64,000 nt of DNA from Strongylocentrotus purpuratus (lineage: Eukaryota > Echinodermata > Echinoidea > Camarodonta > Strongylocentrotidae), in assembly GCF_000002235.5 (NCBI RefSeq), contig NW_022145609.1, positions 23,610,408 through 23,674,407 of the forward strand, read 5' to 3'. The position numbers and the translations under genes are program-made. Positions within the stretch are counted from its first letter, which is position 1, and the number at the start of each line of letters is the position of its first letter. The notes under the pieces were generated by a model. That model did not search any database. It saw only the letters and a list, made by a program, of their open reading frames with translations, and had not been told where the DNA came from. Shown one piece after another: positions 61,401-64,000 of the stretch.

Positions 61401-63222
61401 AAGTGATTACTTTATCCATGTAGCCCTGCATGAACAATAGGTCATAACAGTGTCAACAAAGTCAATAGCACAACACGAGGCCTATATAAATGACTAATAC
61501 AATCACTAGCCTCTCAACTACCATGGCTTCTATACAAAATTCTGTCAATAAAGACAAGAACCCTCCAGTCTGTTTACCTGAGGGTCATCGTTAGCCTCTA
61601 CAGAGGGCATCACTTCACCTTTGACCTCTCCTTGACCCTCTTTACTTCCGGTCCTCTTGACCGCATGCTTCTCAGGGGATGGAGGCGTGTAGATGATGGT
61701 GGTCGTTGGTATGATCAAACCTGCATGTCAAAGAGATGAGAGGGAAATGTTGACTAAAATGGCATATATGTACCTGCCAACCTTTCAAAGCAAAAATTAG
61801 GAATTCATCGAGGCAAAATTTAGAAATACAGTCATTTTGTTTAGTTTTTACACAAAAAAATAATTCTAGGATTCATAACGAGGACCACGAAGTAGAAATC
61901 ATTCCTCCAAAATAGGAATAGTTGCAACTATGCAATCATTGCCGATGGGCCAACATCCAGAAAAGACATGAAGCTCGTAAAACCACACATCATCAAATTA
62001 TTTCTTTAAAAAAAGTTAATGTCTTGGAATAAGTTCGCTAAAAGATTATGATAAAGTAAATCATAACTAAATTGTTTGTGACAATTGATTACACATACAT
62101 CTAAATATAAGACGCAGCATTTCTTAGCTCTCTGCTATCTATTCCCAAGTCAAAGTTCAGTGTTTATTGAATGAAGTACAACTTTCACAAGCGAATCAAT
62201 TCAACTACAGCACAAGCTTACAACACCCTTGAATCTACATTATCTTTCCCTAATCATTTCAATTAACTACTCAGAAGATCTTACCTTGGTCATCCTTGCT
62301 GGACCCATCCCCCTTTCCCGTCTGGTCCTGGCCTAGCTGCTGAAGCTGGTTGTTATAGGACTCCAGGGCTGTCTTCAGAGCCTGGCCTTTCCTAAGGGTC
62401 TCTGCATGAAGCTGGTCCAGGGCCAGGTACCAGTAGTCCTGGACCTTGCAGAACTGATGCCTGGGGATGCTCAGCCTCTCAAACTCCTGTATCATACATA
62501 ATGAAAATTATATATGGACATTTATATGGTGCGGCTACTATATGATTATTCTCTACTACGCTTAATACAAAGTATCATATTATTAACCTGACTGTAGCTG
62601 AGCTGCATTATAAGGCACTCAAGCATTCCAGGAATTTCTTCCTACCGGTACCCATTTACTTCACCTGGGTGGAGAGTCATTATGCAAGAATTATGCAAGA
62701 ACTGCACCTTCATATCCTATCTTCAGGTCTTCAAATAGGGTACATGGTGAATCTTTGATGCACTAGATTCTTGCTTGAGTATAAAATCCTTACTTAATAC
62801 TTTTTATTTCCTTGAAGAGCGGAGCCAACCTACTGTTTCCAAGAAACAGATAGCTTGATGCAATGTAACAGTCTAGTGGTGAATCTTTGCTGTAATCTTT
62901 TCAAAATAATTTTTTACATCAGTATACAAAGCTCAAAACGAAAAAGAGGAAGGAGACTAGAAGACTAGAAGACTAGAAAGAAGGCAATATACATGTATTA
63001 TCCTCTGTCATGACATACACCTCCCAAAAAACTTACACTGGTGAATTTTGCCAGGCTGTGCTCTGGTCCAAACACAAATTGGAGGGCCAGCTCCTCCGCT
63101 TTGCAGTTGGGCTTGTCCCGAGAGTCTTCGACGTGCTGGGCAACCATCTCGAGGGTTGCTACGGTCACACGCTTGATGTGCAACATGGCCGACACAATCT
63201 CGTCCCTCAACAGCCACTTCAC
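24476..63222 (-). CDS. SZT2: SZT2 (KICSTOR subunit), C-terminal part of gene, 36 exons in window
   Basis: Large minus-strand gene, cut at its 5' side by the window edge. The 36 exons listed below give 2176 residues and a stop, with all phases consistent. SZT2 is a KICSTOR subunit with KPTN, ITFG2 and KICS2; the complex recruits GATOR1 to the lysosome and dampens mTORC1. Recognition rests on remembered vertebrate SZT2 segments: [10 protein letters not shown]...[11 protein letters not shown], a [17 protein letters not shown] block, GDYLAAQLW...[53 protein letters not shown]...SQKMGLYHH, and [20 protein letters not shown] followed by [10 protein letters not shown]. Exons 3-6 add a long acidic, disordered region not obvious in vertebrates. 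Introns are rich in MITEs and microsatellites, and several contain partial copies of the neighbouring exon. Confidence 0.9.
25403..25666 (-). CDS. SZT2: SZT2 window exon 35
   Basis: 88 codons: [40 protein letters not shown], then [20 protein letters not shown], near the SZT2 C-terminus. GACCAG acceptor, GTGAGA donor, phase 0. Confidence 0.9.
26422..26664 (-). CDS. SZT2: SZT2 window exon 34
   Basis: 81 codons, phase 0 at both ends: [20 protein letters not shown], then [20 protein letters not shown] and a basic/acidic tail. CGACAG acceptor, GTGAGG donor. Confidence 0.9.
27057..27496 (-). CDS. SZT2: SZT2 window exon 33
   Basis: Residues 1813-1959, the longest SZT2 exon here. It opens [20 protein letters not shown], continues [12 protein letters not shown], and ends [27 protein letters not shown] acceptor, GTAAGG donor, phase 0 out. 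High GC. Confidence 0.9.
27968..28086 (-). pseudogene. Partial copy of SZT2 exon 32
   Basis: Matches the 3' part of exon 32 (peptide [15 protein letters not shown] region) and its left flank, with a donor-like CTCAC/GTGAG. Diverged, including a change at the position of YYSM. It lies downstream of the true exon 32 in gene sense, with a family A MITE between. Confidence 0.85.
28099..28280. mobile_element. MITE-like element, family A, copy 2
   Basis: Shares GCCCTCTATATAGCAAACAA, TTGAGAGCTGATTTGATAAG and CCACCTGTCAGTGACCTTGC with 311-504. Sits between exon 32 and its partial copy. Confidence 0.8.
28320..28533 (-). CDS. SZT2: SZT2 window exon 32
   Basis: Residues 1742-1812: [50 protein letters not shown]. 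Very close to vertebrate [20 protein letters not shown] and its following YDFHLR block. TTTCAG acceptor, GTAGGA donor. A partial copy with donor is at 27968-28086. Confidence 0.95.
28542..29030. repeat. 239-bp tandem duplication in intron
   Basis: Two copies with period 239 (TTCAATCGATATC at 28557 and 28796), sharing GAGACAGAGAGAACAACAGA and TGTTCTTCTTCTTCTTCCAG. Begins next to the exon 32 acceptor. Confidence 0.85.
29249..29527. mobile_element. MITE-like element, family C, copy 3
   Basis: Left AAGGGGTGTTTCCACAAAGC, right TTTGTGAAACACTCCCCTT, with internal inverted GGCAGGCC/GGCCTGCC blocks. Adjacent to SZT2 exon 31. Confidence 0.75.
29554..29628 (-). CDS. SZT2: SZT2 window exon 31
   Basis: 25 codons: [20 protein letters not shown] then TINKE, matching vertebrate [20 protein letters not shown]. 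CTTAG acceptor, GTAGGT donor. A MITE (29249-29527) ends only 26 bp from it. Confidence 0.92.
30274..30421 (-). CDS. SZT2: SZT2 window exon 30
   Basis: Residues 1667-1716, with [20 protein letters not shown], the conserved GG(V/I)ILVELSF block. Acceptor CTCAATAG. That acceptor and 227 bp of intron are tandemly duplicated just upstream in gene sense (second copy at 30645). Confidence 0.9.
30418..30870. repeat. 227-bp tandem duplication including the exon 30 acceptor
   Basis: Two nearly identical copies with period 227 (GGGTCTATTGAGAACA at 30418 and 30645). The first five bases are the start of exon 30 with its CTCAATAG acceptor, so the acceptor is present twice. Confidence 0.9.
31233..31492 (-). 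CDS. SZT2: SZT2 window exon 29
   Basis: Residues 1581-1666: [20 protein letters not shown], then [27 protein letters not shown] acceptor. The donor is AGT|GTGAGT, chosen because phase 2 joins exon 30 to read [11 protein letters not shown]. Confidence 0.88.
31556..31644. mobile_element. Palindromic MITE-like element, family H, copy 1
   Basis: 89-bp near-perfect palindrome: GGGGCGTTGCAAGAAAGTTG at the left and its complement CAACTTTCTAGCAATGCCCC at the right. Confidence 0.8.
31748..31860. mobile_element. Palindromic MITE-like element, family H, copy 2
   Basis: 113 bp, same ends as copy 1 (GGGGCGTTGCAAGAAAGTTG / CAACTTTCTTGCAACGTCCC), about 100 bp away in the same intron. Confidence 0.8.
31862..31985. 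repeat. SINE-like dispersed repeat fragment
   Basis: Contains GTGGGTTCAAACCCCTGCAC (B-box-like) and CTCTCCACCCAGGTGTTAAA. Similar blocks occur at 34680-34830, 38793-38950, 51600-51680 and 55440-55530. Confidence 0.5.
32660..32754 (-). CDS. SZT2: SZT2 window exon 28
   Basis: Residues 1549-1580: [20 protein letters not shown] and PVCKIS. Two GTAAG-type donors lie close together; only the GTAAGT after ATCAGT keeps the frame into exon 29. Confidence 0.87.
33589..33862 (-). CDS. SZT2: SZT2 window exon 27
   Basis: Residues 1458-1548, Ser/Pro/Arg-rich, with [20 protein letters not shown] and ending [16 protein letters not shown] acceptor, GTAAGC donor. GC content is clearly higher than in the flanking introns. 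Confidence 0.88.
34184..34437 (+). mobile_element. tRNA-derived SINE with (ATT)n tail
   Basis: Starts with an A-box-like TGGCTCAGTCAGTAGAGCG and B-box GGTTCGAACCCCG, too close together for a working tRNA, then a ~200-bp body ending in about 11 ATT repeats. Typical SINE layout. The body (TAATAAAATTTGGAGTGGAC near the tail) is like SINEs I recall from sea urchins. Confidence 0.82.
34469..34630 (-). CDS. SZT2: SZT2 window exon 26
   Basis: 54 codons: [20 protein letters not shown], then [20 protein letters not shown]. This Y-N-W-S...SQKMGL(Y/F)HH block is characteristic of SZT2. CACAG acceptor, GTGAGA donor, phase 0 at both ends. Confidence 0.93.
34928..35082 (-). CDS. SZT2: SZT2 window exon 25
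   Basis: Residues 1352-1403, ending [19 protein letters not shown], which runs directly into the FIYNWS block of exon 26. TTACAG acceptor, GTCAGT donor. Confidence 0.9.
35562..35718 (-). CDS. SZT2: SZT2 window exon 24
   Basis: Residues 1300-1351, including [27 protein letters not shown] acceptor, GTGAGA donor, phase 1 out (carry A). Confidence 0.87.
36180..36349 (-). CDS. SZT2: SZT2 window exon 23
   Basis: Residues 1243-1299: [20 protein letters not shown], then [20 protein letters not shown]. Four Cys within the exon, two as CTDC. TTGTAG acceptor, GTGAGA donor, phase 0 out. Confidence 0.88.
36409..36426. repeat. Poly-G run
   Basis: 18 consecutive G on the + strand in an SZT2 intron; poly-C in the transcript. 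A longer G-rich run lies at 57957-57980. Confidence 0.85.
37198..37366 (-). CDS. SZT2: SZT2 window exon 22
   Basis: Residues 1187-1242. A charged helix ([20 protein letters not shown]) followed by [26 protein letters not shown] acceptor, GTAAGA donor, phase 1 out. Confidence 0.87.
37367..39823 (-). other. Long SZT2 intron with SINE-like repeats
   Basis: About 2.5 kb, AT-rich, with (TA)n at 38632-38653 and a dispersed repeat at 38793-38950 sharing GGTGGAGAGTGGCAAATGTA with other copies. No exon seen. Confidence 0.6.
39824..40012 (-). CDS. SZT2: SZT2 window exon 21
   Basis: Residues 1124-1186: Ser/Pro-rich linker [17 protein letters not shown], ending [20 protein letters not shown] acceptor, GTATAT donor, phase 0 at both ends. 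Confidence 0.8.
40176..40323. mobile_element. MITE-like element, family C-related, copy 4
   Basis: Left TTGGGGGTGTTTCACAAAAC, right GGCTTTGTGAAACAGGTCCC. Its interior (TTGTCACTGATATTTGTCAT) recurs inverted at 49687-49800, where one half is seen. Related to family C by its ends only. Confidence 0.65.
41199..41447. mobile_element. MITE-like element, family E, copy 2
   Basis: Left ACAGTTAACAACTAAATTAT, right GGGGTATGAATTATTCAGTT. Oriented opposite to copies 1 and 3 by internal CCAGTCTACCTTGAG. Confidence 0.75.
43550..43624 (-). CDS. SZT2: SZT2 window exon 20
   Basis: 25 codons, phase 0 at both ends: [15 protein letters not shown] and [17 protein letters not shown] acceptor and GTACAA donor. 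Isolated in long introns and phase-neutral, so it could be alternatively spliced. Less certain than its neighbours. Confidence 0.65.
45129..45330. repeat. ~103-bp tandem duplication
   Basis: Two copies sharing TTTGTGTTACAGGCGTCA and CCTGGTGTAATAATGATT, ending a few bases before the exon 19 donor. Confidence 0.85.
45337..45410 (-). CDS. SZT2: SZT2 window exon 19
   Basis: Residues 1074-1098, a short basic linker ([19 protein letters not shown]). ATATAG acceptor, GTAAGA donor, phase 0 out. The intron directly downstream in gene sense carries a tandem ~100-bp duplication (45129-45330). Confidence 0.75.
45600..45720. repeat. (ATC)n microsatellite
   Basis: Imperfect ATC/ATCAAC repeats. Confidence 0.8.
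45771..45974. mobile_element. MITE-like element, family F, copy 1
   Basis: Ends TACAGTCAAATCTGTCTATA and AGCAGGTTTGACTGTA. Interior repeats GTGGTCTTTGTAGACAGG four times. Other copies at 51298, 51895 and 57268. Confidence 0.8.
46031..46093 (-). pseudogene. Diverged third copy of the SZT2 exon 18 end
   Basis: Resembles the last ~55 bases of exon 18 (PPLSPTLI region) with a GTGATT donor-like end. More diverged than the copy at 46317. Confidence 0.6.
46100..46580. repeat. (CAT)n microsatellites between exon 18 copies
   Basis: Imperfect ATC/CAT arrays at about 46101-46310 and 46425-46575 flank the partial exon copy. Confidence 0.8.
46317..46422 (-). pseudogene. Partial copy of SZT2 exon 18 (3' half) with donor
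   Basis: About 106 bp, over 90 percent similar by eye to the exon 18 end, retaining the open frame [19 protein letters not shown] and an identical GTGAGT donor. It has no acceptor of its own and is bounded by (CAT)n repeats. Confidence 0.88.
46585..46794 (-). CDS. SZT2: SZT2 window exon 18
   Basis: Residues 1004-1073: [20 protein letters not shown], then [19 protein letters not shown], a conserved SZT2 segment (vertebrate ...YLWRRDSVDL...ALWDVLTEYR). ATATAG acceptor, GTGAGT donor. Two partial copies of its 3' half with donor sites lie at 46317-46422 and 46031-46093. Confidence 0.92.
47383..47689. repeat. Long (CAT/CCT)n microsatellite
   Basis: About 300 bp of CAT with interspersed CCTCCT and CCC units. 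Long open frames here are artefacts of trinucleotide repetition. Confidence 0.95.
47690..47880 (+). mobile_element. LINE reverse-transcriptase fragment
   Basis: Translates on the + strand to [12 protein letters not shown], an in-frame TAG, then [20 protein letters not shown] and [14 protein letters not shown]. These are the GVPQGSVLGPLLF and YADDTQLY motifs of a CR1/L2-like non-LTR reverse transcriptase; the catalytic YADD is HADD here. Only about 190 bp survive, between two trinucleotide microsatellites. Confidence 0.85.
47958..47995. repeat. (ATT)n(ATC)n microsatellite at the exon 17 donor
   Basis: Trinucleotide run ending two bases before exon 17; the donor GTAATGATGATG is part of it. Confidence 0.9.
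47997..48155 (-). CDS. SZT2: SZT2 window exon 17
   Basis: Residues 951-1003: [20 protein letters not shown] and a Ser-rich part ending [15 protein letters not shown] acceptor. The donor GTAATGATGATG runs straight into a (CAT/GAT)n microsatellite. Confidence 0.88.
48686..48977 (-). CDS. SZT2: SZT2 window exon 16, with GC donor
   Basis: Residues 854-950, starting [13 protein letters not shown] and containing [19 protein letters not shown]. Acceptor CTGCAG. The donor is CAG|GCAAGT, a GC-AG type intron: using it keeps the frame into exon 17, while the nearby GT alternative leads to a stop in exon 17. Three further copies of the exon's first 60-80 bases with their acceptors lie upstream in gene sense (49066-49144, 49255-49316, 49523-49602). 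Confidence 0.9.
48978..50239 (-). other. SZT2 intron with three partial exon 16 copies
   Basis: Copies at 49066-49144 (about 90 percent similar, frame [20 protein letters not shown] kept), 49255-49316 (internally deleted) and 49523-49602 (most diverged, [13 protein letters not shown]). Each keeps an AG acceptor: CTGCAG, CTTCAG and CTACAG respectively. Spacing is about 165-285 bp. Confidence 0.88.
50240..50364 (-). CDS. SZT2: SZT2 window exon 15
   Basis: Residues 812-853: [30 protein letters not shown] and CKLTPNDVQ. Vertebrate SZT2 has nearly the same order of motifs (GPEIQHELVQMLQKKLD...CKLTPADV). Among the strongest evidence for the gene's identity. Confidence 0.95.
50470..50560. repeat. 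SINE-like (AAT)n repeat fragment
   Basis: AATAATAATA followed by AAGGCGCCAAATCCACTTGA and CTCAAGGCGCAGC, similar in style to the repeat at 54928-55092. Confidence 0.45.
50867..50987 (-). CDS. SZT2: SZT2 window exon 14
   Basis: Residues 772-811, ending [16 protein letters not shown], which leads into the conserved GPEIQH block of the next exon. TGCAAG acceptor, GTACAG donor, phase 1 out. Confidence 0.88.
51298..51479. mobile_element. MITE-like element, family F, copy 2
   Basis: Ends TACAGTAAAATCTGCC and AACAGGTTTGACTGTA. Confidence 0.78.
51895..52174. mobile_element. MITE-like element, family F, copy 3
   Basis: Ends TACAGTGAAACCTGC and GCAGGTTTGGCTGTA. Interior carries three GGCAGGTGGTCTT-like units. 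Confidence 0.78.
52568..52674 (-). CDS. SZT2: SZT2 window exon 13
   Basis: Residues 736-771, a Ser/Thr-rich linker ending [18 protein letters not shown] acceptor, GTAAGA donor, phase 0 out. Confidence 0.82.
53271..53458. mobile_element. MITE-like element, family A, copy 3
   Basis: Reverse orientation relative to 311-504: CACTGACAGGTGGCTATCTC and CAATTAACATAAGAAAAAGA, ending GTGGGGCTTTA. Lies just before exon 12 on the + map. Confidence 0.8.
53507..53619 (-). CDS. SZT2: SZT2 window exon 12
   Basis: Residues 698-735, beginning LYESTVVSG and ending in a Ser-rich linker. TTTCAG acceptor and GTTGGT donor. Phases join exons 11 and 13. Confidence 0.82.
53819..54347. mobile_element. Second copy of the DR1-motif element
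   Basis: Same ends as 22206-23450: ACTAGATGGAATTCGACTGC with palindrome, and ATGCCTCCGGCTACTTCG then GGAGGCAT. Shorter core with TGATCTTTGACCTTTGACCT (two overlapping DR1-like sites) and a GTACGTAC minisatellite. Confidence 0.78.
54694..54793 (-). CDS. SZT2: SZT2 window exon 11
   Basis: Residues 665-697: [20 protein letters not shown] then [14 protein letters not shown], which aligns by eye with the vertebrate GIQALK...FSVxNRKN segment. GTTAG acceptor, GTAACC donor, phase 2 out. Confidence 0.92.
54928..55092. repeat. (AAT)n-headed dispersed repeat
   Basis: AATAATAATAATAATAGGCA then TAGCGCTGTCTATCTAGAAA and ACCAGGTACCCATTTACCTC. Partial relatives at 60165-60263 and 62625-62700. Likely an old SINE or its 3' part. 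Confidence 0.6.
55645..55924. mobile_element. Palindromic MITE-like element, family G
   Basis: Arms of about 40 bp: TTCATCAGCTCAAGTTTGCC...CGCTATTTT and AAAATAGC...GCAAACTCGAGCTGATGAGG. A second short palindrome (CCGCTATTTTCTAAATAGCG) lies in the middle. Single copy in the window. Confidence 0.75.
55943..56098 (-). CDS. SZT2: SZT2 window exon 10
   Basis: Residues 613-664, with [20 protein letters not shown] and [10 protein letters not shown], a conserved SZT2 block. TTTCAG acceptor, GTAAGA donor, phase 1 out. Confidence 0.9.
56170..56660. repeat. Imperfect (CAT)n microsatellite region
   Basis: About 500 bp of imperfect ATC/CAT repeats in an SZT2 intron. Confidence 0.9.
56685..56810. repeat. 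Low-complexity repeat related to 1779-1985
   Basis: Reverse-complement relative: CCCTTTTGAGTAAGAAAATT at the left, AATTTAAATCAGG and TATCAGGTCTGGTA at the right, with GGGGTAAAATCAGGAAAATA repeated in between. Confidence 0.55.
56899..57028 (-). CDS. SZT2: SZT2 window exon 9
   Basis: Residues 570-612: [20 protein letters not shown] then SDEDIWK, close to vertebrate [26 protein letters not shown] acceptor and GTAAAG donor. A partial copy of its 5' half lies in the intron at about 57150-57213. Confidence 0.92.
57118..57213 (-). pseudogene. Partial copy of SZT2 exon 9 start
   Basis: 57150-57213 matches the first ~60 bases of exon 9 and its acceptor (GCTCTTGAAGGAGTAACCTC conserved; acceptor reads ATCACAG). 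The flank GCCTAGGCTACTGCCTGAAT recurs at 57448, so the duplication continues into intron. Confidence 0.87.
57268..57425. mobile_element. MITE-like element, family F, copy 4
   Basis: Ends TACAGTCAAACCTGTCTATA and AAGCAGGTTTGACTGTA. Splits the two copies of the duplicated intron segment near exon 9. Confidence 0.8.
57957..57980. repeat. Poly-G run
   Basis: About 23 G residues preceded by GGGTGG; poly-C on the transcribed strand. Confidence 0.9.
58103..58196 (-). CDS. SZT2: SZT2 window exon 8
   Basis: Residues 538-569, including [19 protein letters not shown], matching the VGEICREVNQ helix of vertebrate SZT2. T-rich acceptor ending TTTAG, GTATTA donor, phase 0 out. Confidence 0.9.
58540..58645. 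mobile_element. Fragment of MITE family E
   Basis: Interior only: ATGAAAGGTAGACTGGTTGA and TTTTAGATGTAAGTTTTAAT match the interiors of 11790-12006 and 63467-63710. Terminal repeats missing. Confidence 0.7.
58730..58865 (-). CDS. SZT2: SZT2 window exon 7
   Basis: Residues 493-537. Contains [20 protein letters not shown], matching vertebrate LPDFWLIVRVLQDRVEVY. CTTAG acceptor, GTAATG donor, phase 2 out. A long (GAT)n array begins just upstream in gene sense. Confidence 0.9.
58897..59400. repeat. Long (GAT)n/(GGTGAT)n microsatellite
   Basis: About 500 bp of GATGAT and GGTGAT units upstream of exon 7 in gene sense. Open frames of poly-His, poly-Met or poly-Ser here are artefacts. Confidence 0.95.
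59708..59986 (-). CDS. SZT2: SZT2 window exon 6, Ser/Pro-rich linker
   Basis: Residues 400-492. Pro/Ser/Gly-rich and probably disordered, ending [22 protein letters not shown] donor; the phase-1 join to exon 7 gives the acidic-Ser stretch before the conserved FWLI block. Confidence 0.82.
60165..60263. repeat. Dispersed repeat abutting the exon 5 donor
   Basis: TTCTTCCTACCAGGTACCCA and GGTGGAGAGTGGCATTTGCA match repeat copies at 54928-55092, 38793-38950 and 62625-62700. The exon 5 donor GTGAGACATT overlaps its end. Confidence 0.65.
60264..60564 (-). CDS. SZT2: SZT2 window exon 5
   Basis: Residues 300-399. Contains [19 protein letters not shown], reminiscent of the S-x-D-x-x-x-x-GYDGG motif of vertebrate SZT2, then acidic linker. 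TTTCAG acceptor; donor GTGAGA lies at the edge of a dispersed repeat (60165-60263). Confidence 0.82.
60935..61300 (-). CDS. SZT2: SZT2 window exon 4, acidic disordered insert
   Basis: 122 codons, phase 0 at both ends. The product is about one third Glu/Asp and ends [12 protein letters not shown] before GTGATT. The frame stays open for about 29 codons past the chosen donor, so a longer form is possible, but the donor used here joins exon 5 in frame. Being phase-neutral, the exon could be skipped without breaking the frame. Confidence 0.72.
61578..61720 (-). CDS. SZT2: SZT2 window exon 3
   Basis: Residues 130-177: [19 protein letters not shown] and a hydrophilic linker ending NDDPQ. ATGCAG acceptor and GTAAAC donor, with phases joining exons 2 and 4. 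Low-complexity linker with no domain recognised. Confidence 0.75.
62285..62486 (-). CDS. SZT2: SZT2 window exon 2
   Basis: Residues 63-129 of the visible protein. It begins [12 protein letters not shown], matching the EFRRLHLPGH segment that follows the FVFGPE block in vertebrates. GTAAG donor, phase 1 out. It ends in a Gln-rich, hydrophilic stretch. Confidence 0.88.
62625..62700. repeat. Dispersed repeat fragment
   Basis: TTCTTCCTACCGGTACCCAT and TTCACCTGGGTGGAGAG, same family as 60165-60263. Confidence 0.6.
63037..63222 (-). CDS. SZT2: SZT2 window exon 1
   Basis: 62 codons, phase 0 at both ends, CACAG acceptor and GTAAGT donor. It encodes [12 protein letters not shown] followed by [16 protein letters not shown], the segment matching vertebrate SZT2 at roughly the middle of the protein. 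Earlier exons are outside the window. Confidence 0.88.
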
Positions 63223-64000
63223 CTGTGAGTAGAAGAGAGACTTGTGAGAAAAGATTGACCATCATGCTACAAAGTTATTTTTTAGGTGAAGTCAAATTCA
63301 GCCTTTCCATGCATGTACCAATCTCTCGTTGCTGCTCATGTAGCAATTAATCCTACCATCAATAGGGTATGGCTGTTCTTGACATGCATCTTTAGAGTTC
63401 CCCATCTTAGACCATGACCCTTCCTCTTCATGAACTGGTTTACATTTTGAATTATATGGCATTGCATACAGTTAAGTTAATAACTAAATTATATATACCC
63501 CTTGTAAATTTGATCTTTTTTAAATGTTTTTCGCTGCTCAAAAATGAAAGGTGGTCTGGGTGAATCAGGGCATTTGTTTAATACTGTTAGATGTAGACTT
63601 TTTCATGTCACATTCTCAAAAAACATAAATCGGGACAAAATTGATTTTCACTCACTTAAGAAAATAACAAAACTTGTTAAGGGGTATGAATAATTTAGTT
63701 GCTAACTGTACATGTAAGTCTGCTGTGTAGAAGTGAGAGTGGATGACAATTTTAGTATTGAAATGAAAAAATATTATCAAAAGATAAGGCAAGGCTCATA
63801 ATGAAGGCAGCCTCAAATGGAGTTCAAGTGGATATGTTTACCCCATATTGTGACCATATTATGTTGAGGTGTCTGGATCGAGATGTGATCAGTTTATTGT
63901 CATGCCAATTAACCAGATTAAATTAGATTTCACAGTATACTGACAGGACTACTTTGTAAGTAATCATAATTGTAATATTTTGATTCATTATATTTCTTGT
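63223..64000 (-). other. SZT2 intron continuing past the window edge
   Basis: No upstream exon is visible; only the family E MITE. The N-terminal half of SZT2 must lie to the right. Confidence 0.7.
63467..63710. mobile_element. MITE-like element, family E, copy 3
   Basis: Left ACAGTTAAGTTAATAACTAA, right GGGGTATGAATAATTTAGTT ending AACTGTA. Interior matches copy 1. Confidence 0.78.

Larger units (their letters stand above)
24623..64000 (-). other. SZT2 introns with nothing further recognised
   Basis: Introns of 300 bp or more in which I see no gene and little beyond AT-rich or simple sequence: 24623-25402, 26665-27056, 32755-33588, 35083-35561, 35719-36179, 36350-37197, 43625-45336 (apart from 45129-45330), 50365-50866, 60565-60934, 61721-62284. 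The interval 25667-26421 has degenerate ~200-bp similarity between about 25900 and 26290. The 3.5-kb intron 40013-43549 is AT-rich, with MITEs at 40176 and 41199 only. Confidence 0.6.

Noticed and set aside
60888-61406. 172-codon + strand open frame rich in Ser
   Set aside because: Antisense shadow of the acidic SZT2 exon 4.
1-64000. Retrovirus-like, LTR or Polinton elements
   Set aside because: No gag, integrase, capsid or LTR-like direct repeats were recognised; the only reverse-transcriptase trace is the short LINE fragment at 47690.

Overview
This is animal nuclear DNA: long introns with GT-AG splice sites, AT-rich non-coding sequence, many short inverted-repeat elements, tRNA-derived SINE-like repeats and long (CAT/GAT)n arrays. 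The repeat style and the divergence of the one clear orthologue suggest a marine invertebrate deuterostome, most likely an echinoderm such as a sea urchin. That placement is inference and was not tested by any search.

Layout. 1-5124 is upstream or intronic sequence with several MITE-like elements. 5125-15240 (+ strand) holds the last four coding exons of a large, mostly disordered protein (1125 residues visible) with two charged helical motifs like those of the AKAP2/MISP cytoskeletal family. 15241-24475 is the space between two convergent genes and holds a probable 3' UTR, MITEs and a repeat element with a tandem array of nuclear-receptor-type DR1 motifs. 24476-63222 (- strand) holds the C-terminal part of an SZT2 orthologue. 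I reconstructed 36 exons by hand. Their 6531 coding bases keep one open frame across 35 introns and end in a stop (2176 residues). The 5' part of SZT2 lies beyond the right edge. SZT2 is the large subunit of KICSTOR, which tethers GATOR1 to lysosomes and restrains mTORC1 when nutrients are scarce.

The two genes point at each other and show no evident functional link. The most unusual feature is repeated local duplication of parts of SZT2 exons together with their splice sites: exon 16 start x4, exon 18 end x3, exon 32 end x2, exon 9 start x2, the exon 30 acceptor x2, and the terminal coding segment several times in the 3' flank. Also notable are a frame-supported GC-AG intron, a cluster of four histone-3'-end-like hairpins with a CAAGAAAGA motif in an intron of the + gene, at least seven MITE-like families, and a LINE reverse-transcriptase fragment. 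Exon numbers below count from the first SZT2 exon in this window, not from the gene start.
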